A stretch of 64,000 nt of DNA from Trichinella spiralis (lineage: Eukaryota > Nematoda > Enoplea > Trichinellida > Trichinellidae): contig CM012954.1 in assembly GCA_000181795.3 (NCBI GenBank), positions 7,308,733 to 7,372,732 of the forward strand, read 5' to 3'. The position numbers and the translations under genes were made by a program. Below the pieces are notes generated by a model, which did not search any database, was not told the DNA's origin, and saw nothing but the letters and a program-made list of their open reading frames with translations. Positions 27,011-38,800 of this stretch are shown piece after piece; positions within the stretch are counted from its first letter, which is position 1, and the number at the start of each line of letters is the position of its first letter.

Positions 27011-28620
27011 TGCAAGCAGAATAGCTTTCATCAGTCAAAGTGATTCTTAATGCATTCACAATATGTGTGTCCGTGTGCTGTAAAAGCTGAATATGAAAGA
27101 AATACGACGAATGAACTGACCCAGTTACTTTCAAAATCAACAGCTTAAATAGCTAACATTTATCTCCAAAGTGATAATAACACAGTGATAAATTTATTAC
27201 CACTTTGGCCCAATGTAAGCGCGAGCAAAAATTCTTATTCGACCAAAATTCTTTTTCGGTTGCTATTAATTAAAAAAAACACAAAAATTAATAATTATAA
27301 TTATTATTTTCAACCATTTCCATCGGTTGAAATATGCATAATAAAAGTTGTCATATTGAGCAAGCATGAAAATCATTTTAGTCGCTATTCTCAATTAGTC
27401 CGCGACTTCTGGTTCCAAACTTCACTGAGCCACAACCGCAGGCGGCGGCGGCGGTCCCGGCGGACTTTTGCCAAGCCGATGCTTTTTAATTCAATTCAAA
27501 CGTCAACGCAAATTATGTCCGCCATCCGCTAGCGCAAAAGACCCCCACACACGCACAGCACGCTGAAAAGCTTAATTGATCTTTTTCACATGTGAAAAGC
27601 ACAAATCAAAAGTTGCGGGATCTCGATTCTTTGTTGTTGTTGTTGTTGTTTTTTGTTTTTTGCATTGCATCTATTAGCATACTCAGATATCTGACCCACC
27701 TTTTCCAGAAATGCAAATAGATACTGTGGAAAATTCATACAAACAATGGAAATTGACCATTTCCAAAGCAAAGCAACAACAACAACAACAATCCTTGTCA
27801 ACAAAAAACAGTTTCCTTGAAATCAACACATGCAAATTTAAATTCATCTCGCAAAAAATTATCCACAATTTTACAATCGTTAAATTAATACGAGAAAAAT
27901 TATTCAAGAAGAAAAACAAATGGATTAAATAAAATCATCGAATAAATATGGCAAATATTTTTTAAACATTTCATAAATATGTATGATAAAGATGAAATAC
28001 AGAAATTCTGATTCGATGATGAAAAAATAATTTTGTCCAACTTGCCTAATGGAAGATAATGCAATATTGATCAATCAGAAACGGATTTAATCTTCCAATC
28101 AAAAACTACCTCATTCTCCTCCCAATAACAACAGATCTCATCAGAAACAAAATTTCAACTTTTTCCTTCGTTTTTGCAACTAAATGTAAAAATTACTAAA
28201 ACTCAAATTCAAATTAGGCAATTGGCCAAATTCTGCACTGAAATATTCAATGCAAGCAAGCTTCAATCATCAGTCTCTTCTTGATACACAAAGAACATTC
28301 TTATTGAAAAGTGGAAAAATGAAAATTACTCAAAAAGCAAAACTATTACATTACTGCTTTGAATAGAAGTCAACGAAGCATATACGGAAATTTGTGAAAA
28401 AAAAGCTGCTGCATGGCAAATATGTCAGCTTATATATATACGTGAGAAATATAAAACAGGAAAAAATTTTAATTTTAACAAAGTTAAAATTAAATGAAAA
28501 ACCCCCATGAAACAAGACAACATTCTGTAATGGAGCATTTGCTTTAATCCGTTTTTTCATCACATGTTGTTGTTTCACTGAGAAAAGCTTCAAGTCCAAC
28601 TAGCTGGTATACTCATACAC

Positions 28621-28644
28621 ATATATATATATATATATATATAT
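28621..28644. repeat. (AT)n microsatellite
   Basis: Twelve AT dinucleotides. A (CA)n run follows at about 28911-28930. Confidence 0.9.
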
Positions 28645-29150
28645 GGGCAATGAAAGAGTTGCTAGTCAGTTCAGTTATGAGCAATTGAACCAGGCCGTTA
28701 ATAGCCAAATAGCTGGGCTAGCTGGGCTAGTTGGACAATTTTGCTTGCTTGAAAAGTTGAAAAAGCTTGCCATTGACGTGGCAATTTGTCGCCTTTCAAC
28801 GACTGACAAATCACATTTACGTTGCCACGCAGATGAGCCGGCTGGCTCTGGTCTACCGGAAACAAAGGTAATTTAAAGCTGAGAATTTGCCAGCTGCTGT
28901 ACATAAACGTACACACACACACACACACACATAAATATATATCTATCTATATTTAAATGCTATATATAAAATTAGCTTGGTGGTAGAAAATCGAATTTCG
29001 TCAGAGGAGCAATTTTAGATTGGAACAAAACCAAAGCAAATTCAACCGACTGATGCAAGCAAGCGGATAAAATTGGAGAAAAAGAAGAAAGCAGCATTAT
29101 AATATATATGTATATGCATATAGATATTTTATAATTGTGGAAAAAATAAC

Positions 29151-30041
29151 ATGAAGAACCGCAGACCGAAAACAATTCGACAAACTTTTCGTGAAGTACC
29201 GCCCAAAAATGTCTACTGGCTCTTGTTGTGCATGTTTTTCGCATTTCTGCTTATTGGTATTTTCCTTACCTGCTACGGGTTCTTCTATTACGAAACCAAT
29301 CTGAACCTCACCAAAGTTGCACGTCTTGCTGGCGTATTTGCGTTTTTGGTCAGCGTTGGATTACTGATCGCCGGATTTGGTAATAATTCTTCTTTCATAT
29401 TTTTCAACGATGAAATAATTAAAAAAACAAAATAATAATAACTCAAAATATTTGCATACGTAAAATTTAAAAAAATAATATTTACTGTTGAATATTTTCG
29501 TGGAAGGATATAATTGCAGTGTGTATCTTTGGTAGTGTTAATTGTATAGATGAAAATTAATGAATAATGATCAAGTTGATCAACTCTGCTGAATTGAAAT
29601 TGTTCACATTCGTTGGTTATTGTAGTGACCATGTCAAACTGCGTTTCACGTTCTTTTGAATCAATTGGCGACTACGATGCGCATCAGCTAGAACAAATGC
29701 AAGCAGAAATGGAAAAAAAAGAACAACAAGAAGATGAAGCAACACAACGTTTCATCATTTCAAGTAAGCAATTTGTTCAATTCATTTGTTTTCTCCTTAT
29801 TGAATGAACAAATTGACAAAAAAAAACGGTAAACATTTCTCAACAAACAAACAAACAAACAATAATTACCAAGCAACAATTATTCAAATTTTAAAAAGAT
29901 TCATAATTTGATTGTTTTTACCATTTTCTCGTAGAAAGCATGGACTTCGAAACGCACAGGTACGCAGTGGCCGCAATTTGCCCGTCTTGCTCTAGTCCAC
30001 ACATCCAAGAATTGATTTTAAATTCCAACCAGACTTGTTGA
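29151..30041 (+). CDS. small two-pass membrane protein with C-terminal CPSC motif, unknown
   Basis: Three exons (29151-29379, 29626-29763, 29935-30041) join in phase to 157 aa. The N-terminus is basic. Two hydrophobic helices follow: about residues 23-46 (LLLCMFFAFLLIGIFLTCYG) and about 57-76 (ARLAGVFAFLVSVGLLIAGF), joined by a short loop with an NLT sequon. The soluble C-terminal half has a glutamate/glutamine-rich helix (HQLEQMQAEMEKKEQQE) and ends with CPSC followed by SSPH. The helix-hairpin layout loosely recalls TMEM230/TMEM134, but the tail does not match, so no family is assigned. The start is the first ATG of the frame. It is convergent with the 6-phosphogluconolactonase gene. Location is probably an intracellular membrane, by inference only. 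Confidence 0.75.
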
Positions 30042-30466
30042 GAAAAATGAAACAGAAAGAAGTATAAACAAAAAGAAAAAATTACATAAATGCAAGCATA
30101 ATTTCATTTATTTAACATAACTAAAATTGATACATACATATTATATATATATATATATTATTTTAAAGTTATGTTTCTAAATTATCATTATTAAATGTTT
30201 TAAATTGCTTAACAATCGCTAAATGAAGTTGAATTATCATCATCATCAACTTTGAAAATCAACAACAACACACATCACACAGTACAATTTTCTTTCACGT
30301 TACAGTATGAAATAAAAACAATAATAATTTTGAAATAAGAAAAAACAAAACCGATATAATTAATAAATTTATGATTGATTAACGGAATTTTAATAATTTT
30401 TTTCTGGAAGAGAAAAAGAAAATTCAGTAGCTGAACGTTGTTTTGAAAGAAAAAAAATTTGTTCAT
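30042..30466. other. short gap between convergent genes
   Basis: AT-rich 3' flanks of the two-pass protein gene and the 6-phosphogluconolactonase gene. Contains (TA)n near 30140-30160. No gene seen. Confidence 0.7.
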
Positions 30467-31615
30467 CTACGGTTTAGTGGATGAAAGGGAACGACATTCG
30501 GTGATTTCGCTTTTTGAAAGTTTCGGCAATTTCGAGCTCGCCTCTTTGTCAAAGAGAAACAACAACCGACCGGTCGTAGGTTTCACCATCACTGCAGGAA
30601 GGAATGGATCTTTCCTGTTAATAATTCTCTGCGCAAGAAAATTCGAATAAATATGCAAATATTGGAAATATGAATATGTATACAAAATTTTTCTGAAGCA
30701 TAACCAAAAAAAAATCTTGTCCACAAGGGCAAAATTGACTTACTTCGACAATGTCAGCTTTGGAAGCTCCGCAGGTTACGAATACGATCTGACTGGCGTT
30801 GTTAATCACCGGCAAAGTCAACGTGACACGTCGAGGCGGTGGCTTTGGCGAATCGCCAACAGGTACAACCCAACGATTGGTTTCCTGTTTGTTTTGTGAA
30901 ATAAACAAATTTTTCGCTGCTTTTTCAAGAAAAAAACAAAAACAAAAACAATAACCTTCAAAGCCGCGTGATCCGGAAACAGTGAACAAATGTGACCGTC
31001 AGGACCGATGCCGAGAAGGAGACAATCGATTTGGGGAAATTGGGCACCGGATTTTTCCTAAATTGCAAGAGAATAAAACGCAAATTGTGTAAAGAAAGCA
31101 ATCAAAACTGACGAGTTGATTTTGAAAAATTTCTCTCAGTCGATTTTCATAATCTGCTGCACAATCGTCGACTGAAAAAATTTATATTAAACAAAAAAAA
31201 TTGTATAATCAAGTAAAAAACGACAGTATGCTCACGGTTCAAATCCGGATCTATGGGAAGAAAGTTGGCCGTTTGAATGGCCGGAATTGGAGCGATGACT
31301 TTGCGCTGGTATTGACCGTAGTTGGACTCGTCGCTTGAAAACGGTACAAGGCGTTCGTCGCAGAATATGAACCAGACGTGCTTGAAATCGCAGTTGACCG
31401 CTTGCAACGCTTCGGCCATGATATCCGGCATGCTTCCGCCTGATTTGGAAAAATAAAAATATTTAATCAATAAATTTTTAATAAATAATCAAACCTGATA
31501 AACCGATGACGCAGTAATTTTTCTCCAGACGTTTCTGCTCGACGAGCTGGTGAATCAGTTTACCAAGCTGAATTGCCATACCTTTACGATCTTCGGGAAA
31601 AAGTATCGAAGCCAT
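30467..31615 (-). CDS. pgls: 6-phosphogluconolactonase
   Basis: Cytosolic enzyme that hydrolyses 6-phosphogluconolactone to 6-phosphogluconate in the oxidative pentose phosphate pathway. Seven exons: 31615-31495, 31439-31236, 31171-31113, 31057-30956, 30884-30744, 30628-30467, with all junctions in frame once the first is counted from ATG 31615 (262 aa; human 258). Family motifs seen: [35 protein letters not shown] and [16 protein letters not shown]. The frame stays open upstream to an ATG at 31696, but a splice acceptor at 31652-31651 falls between the two, so the downstream ATG is preferred. The stop of EXOSC2 is only about 170 bp upstream on the same strand, an operon-like spacing. By exon count, note that six coding blocks are listed; an upstream untranslated or trans-spliced leader would be additional. 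Confidence 0.95.
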
Positions 31616-31650
31616 CACACGCGTGCCAACTTGAATTTCTTTTTCTTCTT

Positions 31651-31652
31651 CT
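31651..31652 (-). promoter_or_regulatory. candidate trans-splice (SL) acceptor before the PGLS start
   Basis: Minus-strand AACATACAG lies between the EXOSC2 stop and the PGLS ATG and would leave a 35-nt 5' UTR. It is the only good AG in the right place, which suggests spliced-leader processing of a downstream operon gene. The preceding pyrimidine tract is weak, so a short cis intron or none is possible. Confidence 0.4.
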
Positions 31653-31788
31653 GTATGTTTTTTCTTTTCAAATAGATTAATACAATTCAACAACAAAAAT
31701 CAATGTAAACATGAAATTCATACAAATAAATTTAAATAAACAAACGTATTTTTGTGATTTACTAATCAAAAATAAATAAATTTCAATT

Positions 31789-33241
31789 TTAAAAATTCAG
31801 TGAAGTTTGAATTTGATCTCGGACATAATTGGCAATTTCTTTTTTCAACGATTCGGTGAGAATTTCGTTCACCTTAAACAAAGTTGTACTTGTGACAATT
31901 TCTGTGCACTTGAATGCATCACAATACCTTATACGCCAAGGAGTATTCATACGCTAACCAGAGTGATTTTTCAAACAGCATCACTTTGTTCTCGGCTAAC
32001 AAGCAGCAGCAATTTCGAAAACGGGCAATATTGTCGTGCGTATCATATGTTAATGGCTAAAATTAAACTGTCCTACAACAATTCACTATTCAAACAGTAC
32101 TTTTGCACACTTGTATTATATCCATAAAACCGCTGCTGCTGCAATCTTTTTCTTCTTCGTCTGTAGGAGCGATCCATATATTTCCATTTATCCCAAATGA
32201 TACTGTTACTTTGCAAGGAAAGTGATGCAGATGTACTTTTCTCTTTTTTATTAAAAAGGACGGAACCGACACCAGGACACCTTGATTAAGCTGAATATGA
32301 AGCAATTTTACATATAAAAATAAACAACAAATTTAAATAAACTTGTAAAAAATTCACCTTGCGATGAATATCGCGCAACTGCAATGATAGAGATCCGTCT
32401 GCGTAAACGCTCATCACTTCAGCCTAAATATGAATATGTAAAAATTGCTCAAAACAACAACAACAACAAAACCAACACTAATCAAATCGCCTTCGACAAG
32501 ATTTTCCCGCATCCATTGTTCATCTTCTTCAGATTTACGTCTCTAAATTTTAATTTTAATTTTAAATTTCTTTCTCTTTTCTAAATTAACTACCGACCAA
32601 CTCGCCTCCTGGCAAATTAACCGAAGACAACAACAGTATAGCATTCAAACGAGCATTGACGTCCACTTTCCATCGTTTTTGAAGCACTTCAACAACACGG
32701 CCAATAACATAATCACCAACTGAACCGCAATAGCGAGATCGAACCGTTTCAATGCAAATAAATTTGTTCGTTTTTTTCGCAATGCCAACTGTACTGACCA
32801 ACAGCTCACCGTTGTCGTTGAAATATGTCCCATGACCACTGAAATGAAATGAACGACAAAATTAAAATTATTCCGTCGAAAAAAATAAAATATTTTTCTA
32901 ATATAAACGATATCAAAACAAAATGTTGTAATCTTTCAAAAATTGCAGATCAAATGGCATTTACATTTAGAACAAATTTTACAACACACGTCTTGGTAAA
33001 AACGTCGACTTTTGAAATAGCCAGCGCTTTCAACCGTTCAATGAACTTCTAATCATTGCTATTTACGGTGAAATAATTTCAATTAAAGCTTCCAATTTTC
33101 AAAGTAAAAGTGAAAAATAACGCACCGCAAATACTTCTGCCCATCCACAATAACACAACCTGGAATTACCAAATTTGGCGGTTCGTCTGCTGAAGATTCA
33201 AGAGACAAACGTGAAATATCATCATAATAAGTTTCCATCAT
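31789..33241 (-). CDS. exos-2: exosome complex component RRP4 / EXOSC2
   Basis: S1/KH RNA-binding cap subunit of the RNA exosome, acting in 3'-5' RNA processing and decay in nucleus and cytoplasm. Seven exons: 33241-33126, 32838-32598, 32542-32477, 32423-32358, 32290-32111, 32056-31928, 31872-31789, giving 293 aa, the same length as human EXOSC2. Seen: N-terminal LVIPGCVIVDG, then RGHGTYF. The S1 core VGDYVIGRVVEVLQKRWKVD is followed by LLSSVNLPGGELRRKSEEDE. GDLISAEV comes next, then LNQGVLVSVP and a KH-like C-terminus ending SLAYKVNEILTESLKK. Two ATGs in tandem begin the frame (33241 and 33238). It shares a 0.7-kb divergent upstream region with QTRT1 and lies just upstream of PGLS on the same strand. 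Confidence 0.96.
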
Positions 33242-33934
33242 GCGTAACAATCAATGTCAAACATATGCAAAACGTGGGCACCTTTCAGATGTACTGTAAT
33301 ATTCAAGTTTGTTCTGATCATCTGAATTTATATACTGAAAATCAAAATTTATCAATATGAAAAATTGAATATGCAAAACAGAATATACAACTTTGATATT
33401 GTTTCATGTGAATTTAATTTAAAAGTTGAAACAGTGCTATGGTGTGGATTTCAAGAACAAGTTGTAGTACAAATTGTTGTAAATTCAATTTATAATTTCG
33501 ATTGAAATATTATACTTGTTTTGAGCATTTCAAACATTGCATATTTATATTTCTTTATTTGTGCTTTTGCTGTTGCTCACATACTCCGTCTTTGATGCTT
33601 TTTATTACTTTATTAAAAAATTTTACTCTTCATAATTTTTTTTAAAATATCATCACAGAAGCCATTTTCCTTTTTTAATACATTTTGAAAACATGTTTTC
33701 CTACTGTAATTTAAACTTTATTTTCTTTAACTTTTCTTAAACATATTTTGCGACGTATCATGTTATTAATTTAAATATAATCTTTTAATTTGAAAAATGC
33801 ATAAAAAATGAAATTATATATTTTACTGAATTGTCATTTATCACACCACGTTGTCAGTTTATACATCAATTATTTCAATAAATTTATTTGATTGAGCAAA
33901 AGTGAATGAATAAATTTTTAATTTTTAAGGTGAA
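33242..33934. other. bidirectional upstream region of EXOSC2 and QTRT1
   Basis: The two start codons point away from each other across 693 bp of AT-rich DNA, so the promoters of both genes probably lie here. No TATA box was called with confidence. A splice-acceptor-like TTTTTAAG ends at 33929, 5 nt before the QTRT1 ATG. Confidence 0.6.
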
Positions 33935-35478
33935 ATGAGTGGTAATCTTAAATTTGAAGTGATAGCTCGTTGTCATGTTACAAAAGCGAGAGCAGGTGTT
34001 TTGAATTTCCCCAAAGCTGTTGTAGAAACTCCTGTATTTATGCCAGTCGGAACTCAAGGAACATTAAAAGGCATTCTTACCGAACAGTTGAAAGACCTCG
34101 GCTATAATTTACTTCTTAGCAATACTTACCACCTTGGACACAGACCTGTAAATTCTATTTTTTTTCTTTTCTTTTGTAGCGTTACTCTTGTTAGGGTTCA
34201 AAAACAGTACAAATGGCCGGTGGACTGCACAAATTTATGAACTGGAATTCATGCATACTTACAGTAATTTCATTTTTATCTAAATATAAAACACTGCTAG
34301 GAATAAGTTTTGCTCATATTTCTGAAGCAGTTTTTTAAAATCTTTTCACATTTGTAGGACAGTGGCGGCTTTCAGATGGTATCACTTGCAAAGTTGATGA
34401 ATATATCTGAGGAAGGTGTACATTTTATCTCTCCGCATACTAAAGAAGAAATGCTACTGAGTCCCGAACGATCTATAGAAATTCAAAATTCTCTCGGTGC
34501 GGATATCATTATGCAGCTAGATGATGTAGTGCCATCGTTGACCGTTGGTCCACGGGTCGAAGAAGCTATGTATAGGTACACATTTGCATGTTTAATGAAC
34601 TGACTATTTTTCAATTACTTGGAACGAATACATTTCAATAGAAACTAGCATTTAAGGTCTGTTCGTTGGCTTGATCGATGCATTGCTGCTAACCGCAGAC
34701 CAAATGAGCAGAATCTTTTTCCAATCGTTCAAGGAGGCCTTGATCCAACGTTGAGGATAAAATCTGCCCAAGGTTAAAATTATTTTTTAATTATTAGATT
34801 TTTACTTATACAGAATTTTCAGAAATTTGTCAACGGAATTGTCCTGGCTATGCAGTTGGTGGACTGAGCGGTGGTGAAGACAAAAATCAATTTTGGCGCA
34901 TGGTTAGCATCAGTGGTGATAATTTACCGGACTGTAAACCTCGGTATTTGATGGGAGTTGGCTTTGCAGTTGATTTGCTGGTTTGTGTCGCTTTGGGAAT
35001 GGACATGTTTGATTGTGTTTTTCCGACGAGAACTGCTGTCAGTTTGCTGTATTTTTTCCTTATTGCTCTATTATATATAATTTTATAGCGTTTCGGCAGA
35101 GCATTAATTCCTGGTGGATCATTGAATTTGAAAAAAGCAAAATACTCTACCGATTTCAAATCGATACAGGAAGGCTGTGATTGTTACACATGTAAAACAT
35201 TTACTCGATCTTATTTATGTTCTGTGGCCGTTCACGAAACTATTGGTTGCCATTTGATCACCATTCATAATTTACATTACCAGGCAAATTGAATACTTTT
35301 AAGAAAATATATCGTAATACTTTATTTGTAGATTATGCTAATGAAAGAGATTCGTCAAAGTATTATTGAACAAAGATTCGATACATTTGTTAAAGATACT
35401 CTAAAACTGCATTACCCGAAAGAAGACTACCCTACGTGGTTGGCAAATTCAATGCAATCTGTCGGCATAAAACTTTAA
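33935..35478 (+). CDS. qtrt1: queuine tRNA-ribosyltransferase catalytic subunit 1
   Basis: Exchanges guanine-34 for queuine in GUN-anticodon tRNAs, as a heterodimer with QTRT2 in other animals. Seven exons: 33935-34147, 34195-34263, 34358-34575, 34657-34772, 34823-35037, 35089-35283, 35332-35478, giving 390 aa (human 403). Family motifs: [73 protein letters not shown]. The nucleophile Asp is in [11 protein letters not shown] (about D269). The zinc site is C307-x-C309-x2-C312 with H337. The sixth intron uses a GC donor, listed separately. AATAAA at 35723-35728 is a plausible polyadenylation signal. Confidence 0.97.
35284..35331 (+). other. GC-AG intron in QTRT1
   Basis: The exon boundary CAG|GCAAATTG has GC instead of GT, with acceptor TTTATTTGTAG. 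Joining here keeps the conserved sequence [17 protein letters not shown] in frame, and no GT donor lies nearby. Confidence 0.75.
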
Positions 35479-35853
35479 GTAGTTACTTTTTTTATTTAAT
35501 TTTTTCCGCTTTTTAATAAGGATGGTATCGCTGCATGTGCATGATTGTATGATAATTATACAATTGCCGCGTATGTTTCACATTTCAATCTCTGATTAGT
35601 AGAAATATTTTTTATACTTGTAAAATTGGATTTTGTATATTTTTGAAAACCATCGTCAAATATTATGTTATTTATTTGAAAAATGTTAACAATGTATAAA
35701 ATGTTATGAATGAGAAAATAATAATAAAACAATGTGAGAAATTAATATAGTGAATATAATTAATGCTGATTAAAATTAATATAGTGAATATAATTAATGG
35801 TGATTAAAATTAATATGGTGAATCGGTCAGTAGAAATTTTAATTTTCAACAGC
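35479..35853. other. gap between convergent QTRT1 and EGF-repeat genes
   Basis: Holds the QTRT1 3' UTR with AATAAA at 35723-35728 and the 34-bp tandem repeat. No gene seen. Confidence 0.7.
35741..35825. repeat. 34-bp tandem repeat, 2.5 copies
   Basis: Units 35741-35774 and 35775-35808 differ by one base; a partial third copy runs on to about 35825. Each unit begins ATTAATATAGTGAATATAAT. Confidence 0.85.
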
Positions 35854-38800
35854 TTAAGCTTCACATGCCTTGGATTTTGAACCGTTGTCTAAAATAAAAA
35901 AGCAGTACATAAAAGCACTATTTATTAGAAAATAATTATTCAAAAAGGTTTTACTGGGTTCATCTTTGACACTGTTGCCTGCGCTGGCAGTAACACTCTC
36001 GGTTGCTGTTGGAGGTGGCTAAAAAGCAAAAGTGCATGAATGTAAAATTCGTTTAAAATATTTCAATTAATTACAGTCTTCTTATTTTTCAAATATTTCA
36101 ACAACATGACTATAGCGACTATCCAACCAGTAATTGCTATGCCATATGCTGTCGCCAGTAAGGAAAAGTACGTTTTATCATGTTCTAAACAGTTAAACCA
36201 TTGATATGATCAAGTTCAGCATGTACGATAAAGAATTTTGCCACTATTACTTATCTCATCATCGACTTCATCGTCTAGAATATCTTCATCATCAGAAATG
36301 TCTGTTTCAGTGTCATCATTCGCTGGACTTCCTAAAAAAATAATTTCACAGTTACATATATATGTATGTATTTTGCATTGTTCAGCTGCTTTACCAATTT
36401 CACACAGTTCTCCTGTAACATTTGAAGGGCACTGACAGGTGAAAAAATTTTCACCAAGTGTACAGTTCCCATATCTACATGGATTTCCATTGGAGCAACT
36501 GGTGACTTCTAAAACGAGTCAATTATTTTCTTTTTCATAAAATTCAAATATGATTCACTTTTCTCGCAGTATTTTCCATCATAGCCTATGTTGCACACAC
36601 ATTTGATCTGTCCGTCAATGTCATCATAGGTGCATCTGCCGTGGTCACCGCAAATATTTCTATGCATTTTGCATATATTATTTTCTAAAAGTACATTTTG
36701 AGCTATTTTAAATTTCATTTTATATTTTTTCATTTACTTCTTCCACAGTTGGCGCCTTTATATCCTGGCAGACAGTGGCATTTCAGTTCTTCTCCAACCA
36801 TGTAACATGTTCCTCCGTTAAGACACAGCTCTGAATTGCAGCTTTCGTATTCTGAAAAGTCAAAATTTCAGTTGAAAGTGTTTACAAAGATGTAACGTGA
36901 TAATATACTTTGTTCACATGCCATCCCCATATAACCTTCTGGGCAGATACAATAGAACCCATTGATCTTGTTGAGGCATTTTCCTCTGCGGCATGGATTT
37001 AACGTGTAGCACATATCAATTGCTATAAATAAAATATCCTTATGAAATCTTGCTTTTCTTCAAACATGCTGTATGTTTTACTATTTTCACAAAAGTGTCC
37101 AGTATATCCAGGGTTACATATGCACTCATAACCATTGTGTTTTCTGTTACATTTTCCGTTTGCACCACAAGGTTTAAATTCACATGAATTTAATCCTAAA
37201 AATACATTTATACAAAATTATATGTTATTTTTTGCATAATAAATGCTGTTTACTTGTTTCACAATATTTTCCAGTAAACCCGAAGTTGCATTGACAAAGG
37301 AAATCGTTTCCTAATCGAATGCATTTTCCGTGTTCTCCGCAAGTAGAATTGTCGTCGCACGCATGAATACCTAGAGTTGAAATAGTATATTATAATATAT
37401 GGTAAATAAATTGTAAAACTCTGTATGTGTAATGCATATTAAATAAACTAACGTTCTATTTCGCAGAATTTTCCGTGGTATCCTTGTTTGCAATGGCATA
37501 TGTATGAATCGTCATCTAAAAGTCCGCATACACCTCGTGATAAGCAAGGACCTTTTCTGCGACAAGTGTCTCTTTCTGAAATTAAAATTATCCCTTACAT
37601 ATCAATTATCAGATAAGAAATTTTATTTGTTTCACTCACTCTGTGTGCAATATTTTCCGCTTTCCCAATCATTGCATTTGCATTGCATGTAAGAATGCGT
37701 TTCTTCATGTACTGTTAAACACTGTTTAGCGAAATTGCACATATTATTTTCGTCACATAGGTCCACTTCTGAAAATTATTTGTTTGTTTCATAAAATGAA
37801 AATATTTTAAAGACAAAATTGTTTCTCACTTTCTTCACATTCTTTTCCGGTAAAACCGGCACTGCACCAGCATTTCTCTGTGCTGTTCAGTCTGACACAT
37901 CGACCGGCCTTACCGCAGTTTATGGTCTCATTAGTGCATGGATTGACGTCTTTAAAAGAACATTCAATAATCAATATTATTTTCGAAAGCAGTTTGAAAT
38001 ATTTAGAACATACGGAAGTCACAAAATTCGCCGACATGGTGTCTGTCACATTTGCACCGCAATCGCCCGTTCTCAGTTATGCACTTTCCTTTATTTAAGC
38101 AAGGATTGTAAATTTCGCAAAGATCAATGCCTGAAAATTTAGATATAACGTTTGATTTTCTATTTCATTAATTTCTGAAAGAATTTTTTCCACATACTTT
38201 CTTCACATCTAATGCCTGTGAAACCAGGATGGCAGGCACACTTCCAGTCATCTCCTGACTGATAGCATTCGCCATTGCTTCCACAAAACGGTCCGTTCAT
38301 GCAGCCCAGAGGATCAACAAATCGGCGGTGTTCTTCAAAGATAAGTTTAAATTTAAAGGGCAGTCGTTCATACGTTTAGAAAATAATTTACCTTTTTCAC
38401 AATATTTACCAGTGTACCCTGGATTGCATTTGCAAGTATACTTGCCATCAATTTCCACGCACACACCGTGATCACTGCAGTTCAGATTTGCGCATGCTAC
38501 ACTCGTATTGTACAACGGTGGAAACTCTGAAAAATTAATCATAAAAATTTGATATGAAAATTTTTTTAATTTATATTTACCAGTTGTTTTTTTGATTGTT
38601 TCATTACAAAAGACACCCTGGAATCCTTCATCACAAGGATTTAATATCTGAGGACCTGAAAAAATACTTGTTTAACATCAAATTGTTAGAATTTACCAAT
38701 AATTCATAGGTGAAGAATTTATCACTTGACACCACAATAAACTTACCATCATATGTGATAGAACACAGGGCTTTCACTGCCGTATCAGTTGTGTTGTAGC

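Larger units (their letters stand above)
23953..29150. other. 5.2-kb gene-poor interval between divergent genes
   Basis: Lies upstream of both the channel gene (-) and the two-pass membrane protein gene (+). No supported exon. It contains several microsatellites, two perfect hairpins (24462-24484 and 26981-27010), a homeodomain-type site at 25853-25867 and CpG-rich patches near 27.4-27.6 kb and 28.65-28.88 kb. The last ends at a good donor (AAAG|GTAATT near 28870) and could be an untranslated first exon of the gene at 29151. Confidence 0.5.

Noticed and set aside
28643-28876. 77-codon plus-strand frame before the two-pass protein gene
   Set aside because: Contains an internal direct repeat (CTAGCTGGG) and no domain. 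It may be an untranslated exon because it ends at a good donor, but coding is not supported.
31616-31696. Upstream in-frame ATG of PGLS at 31696
   Set aside because: A splice acceptor lies between it and the next ATG, and the shorter product matches the family length better; not excluded.
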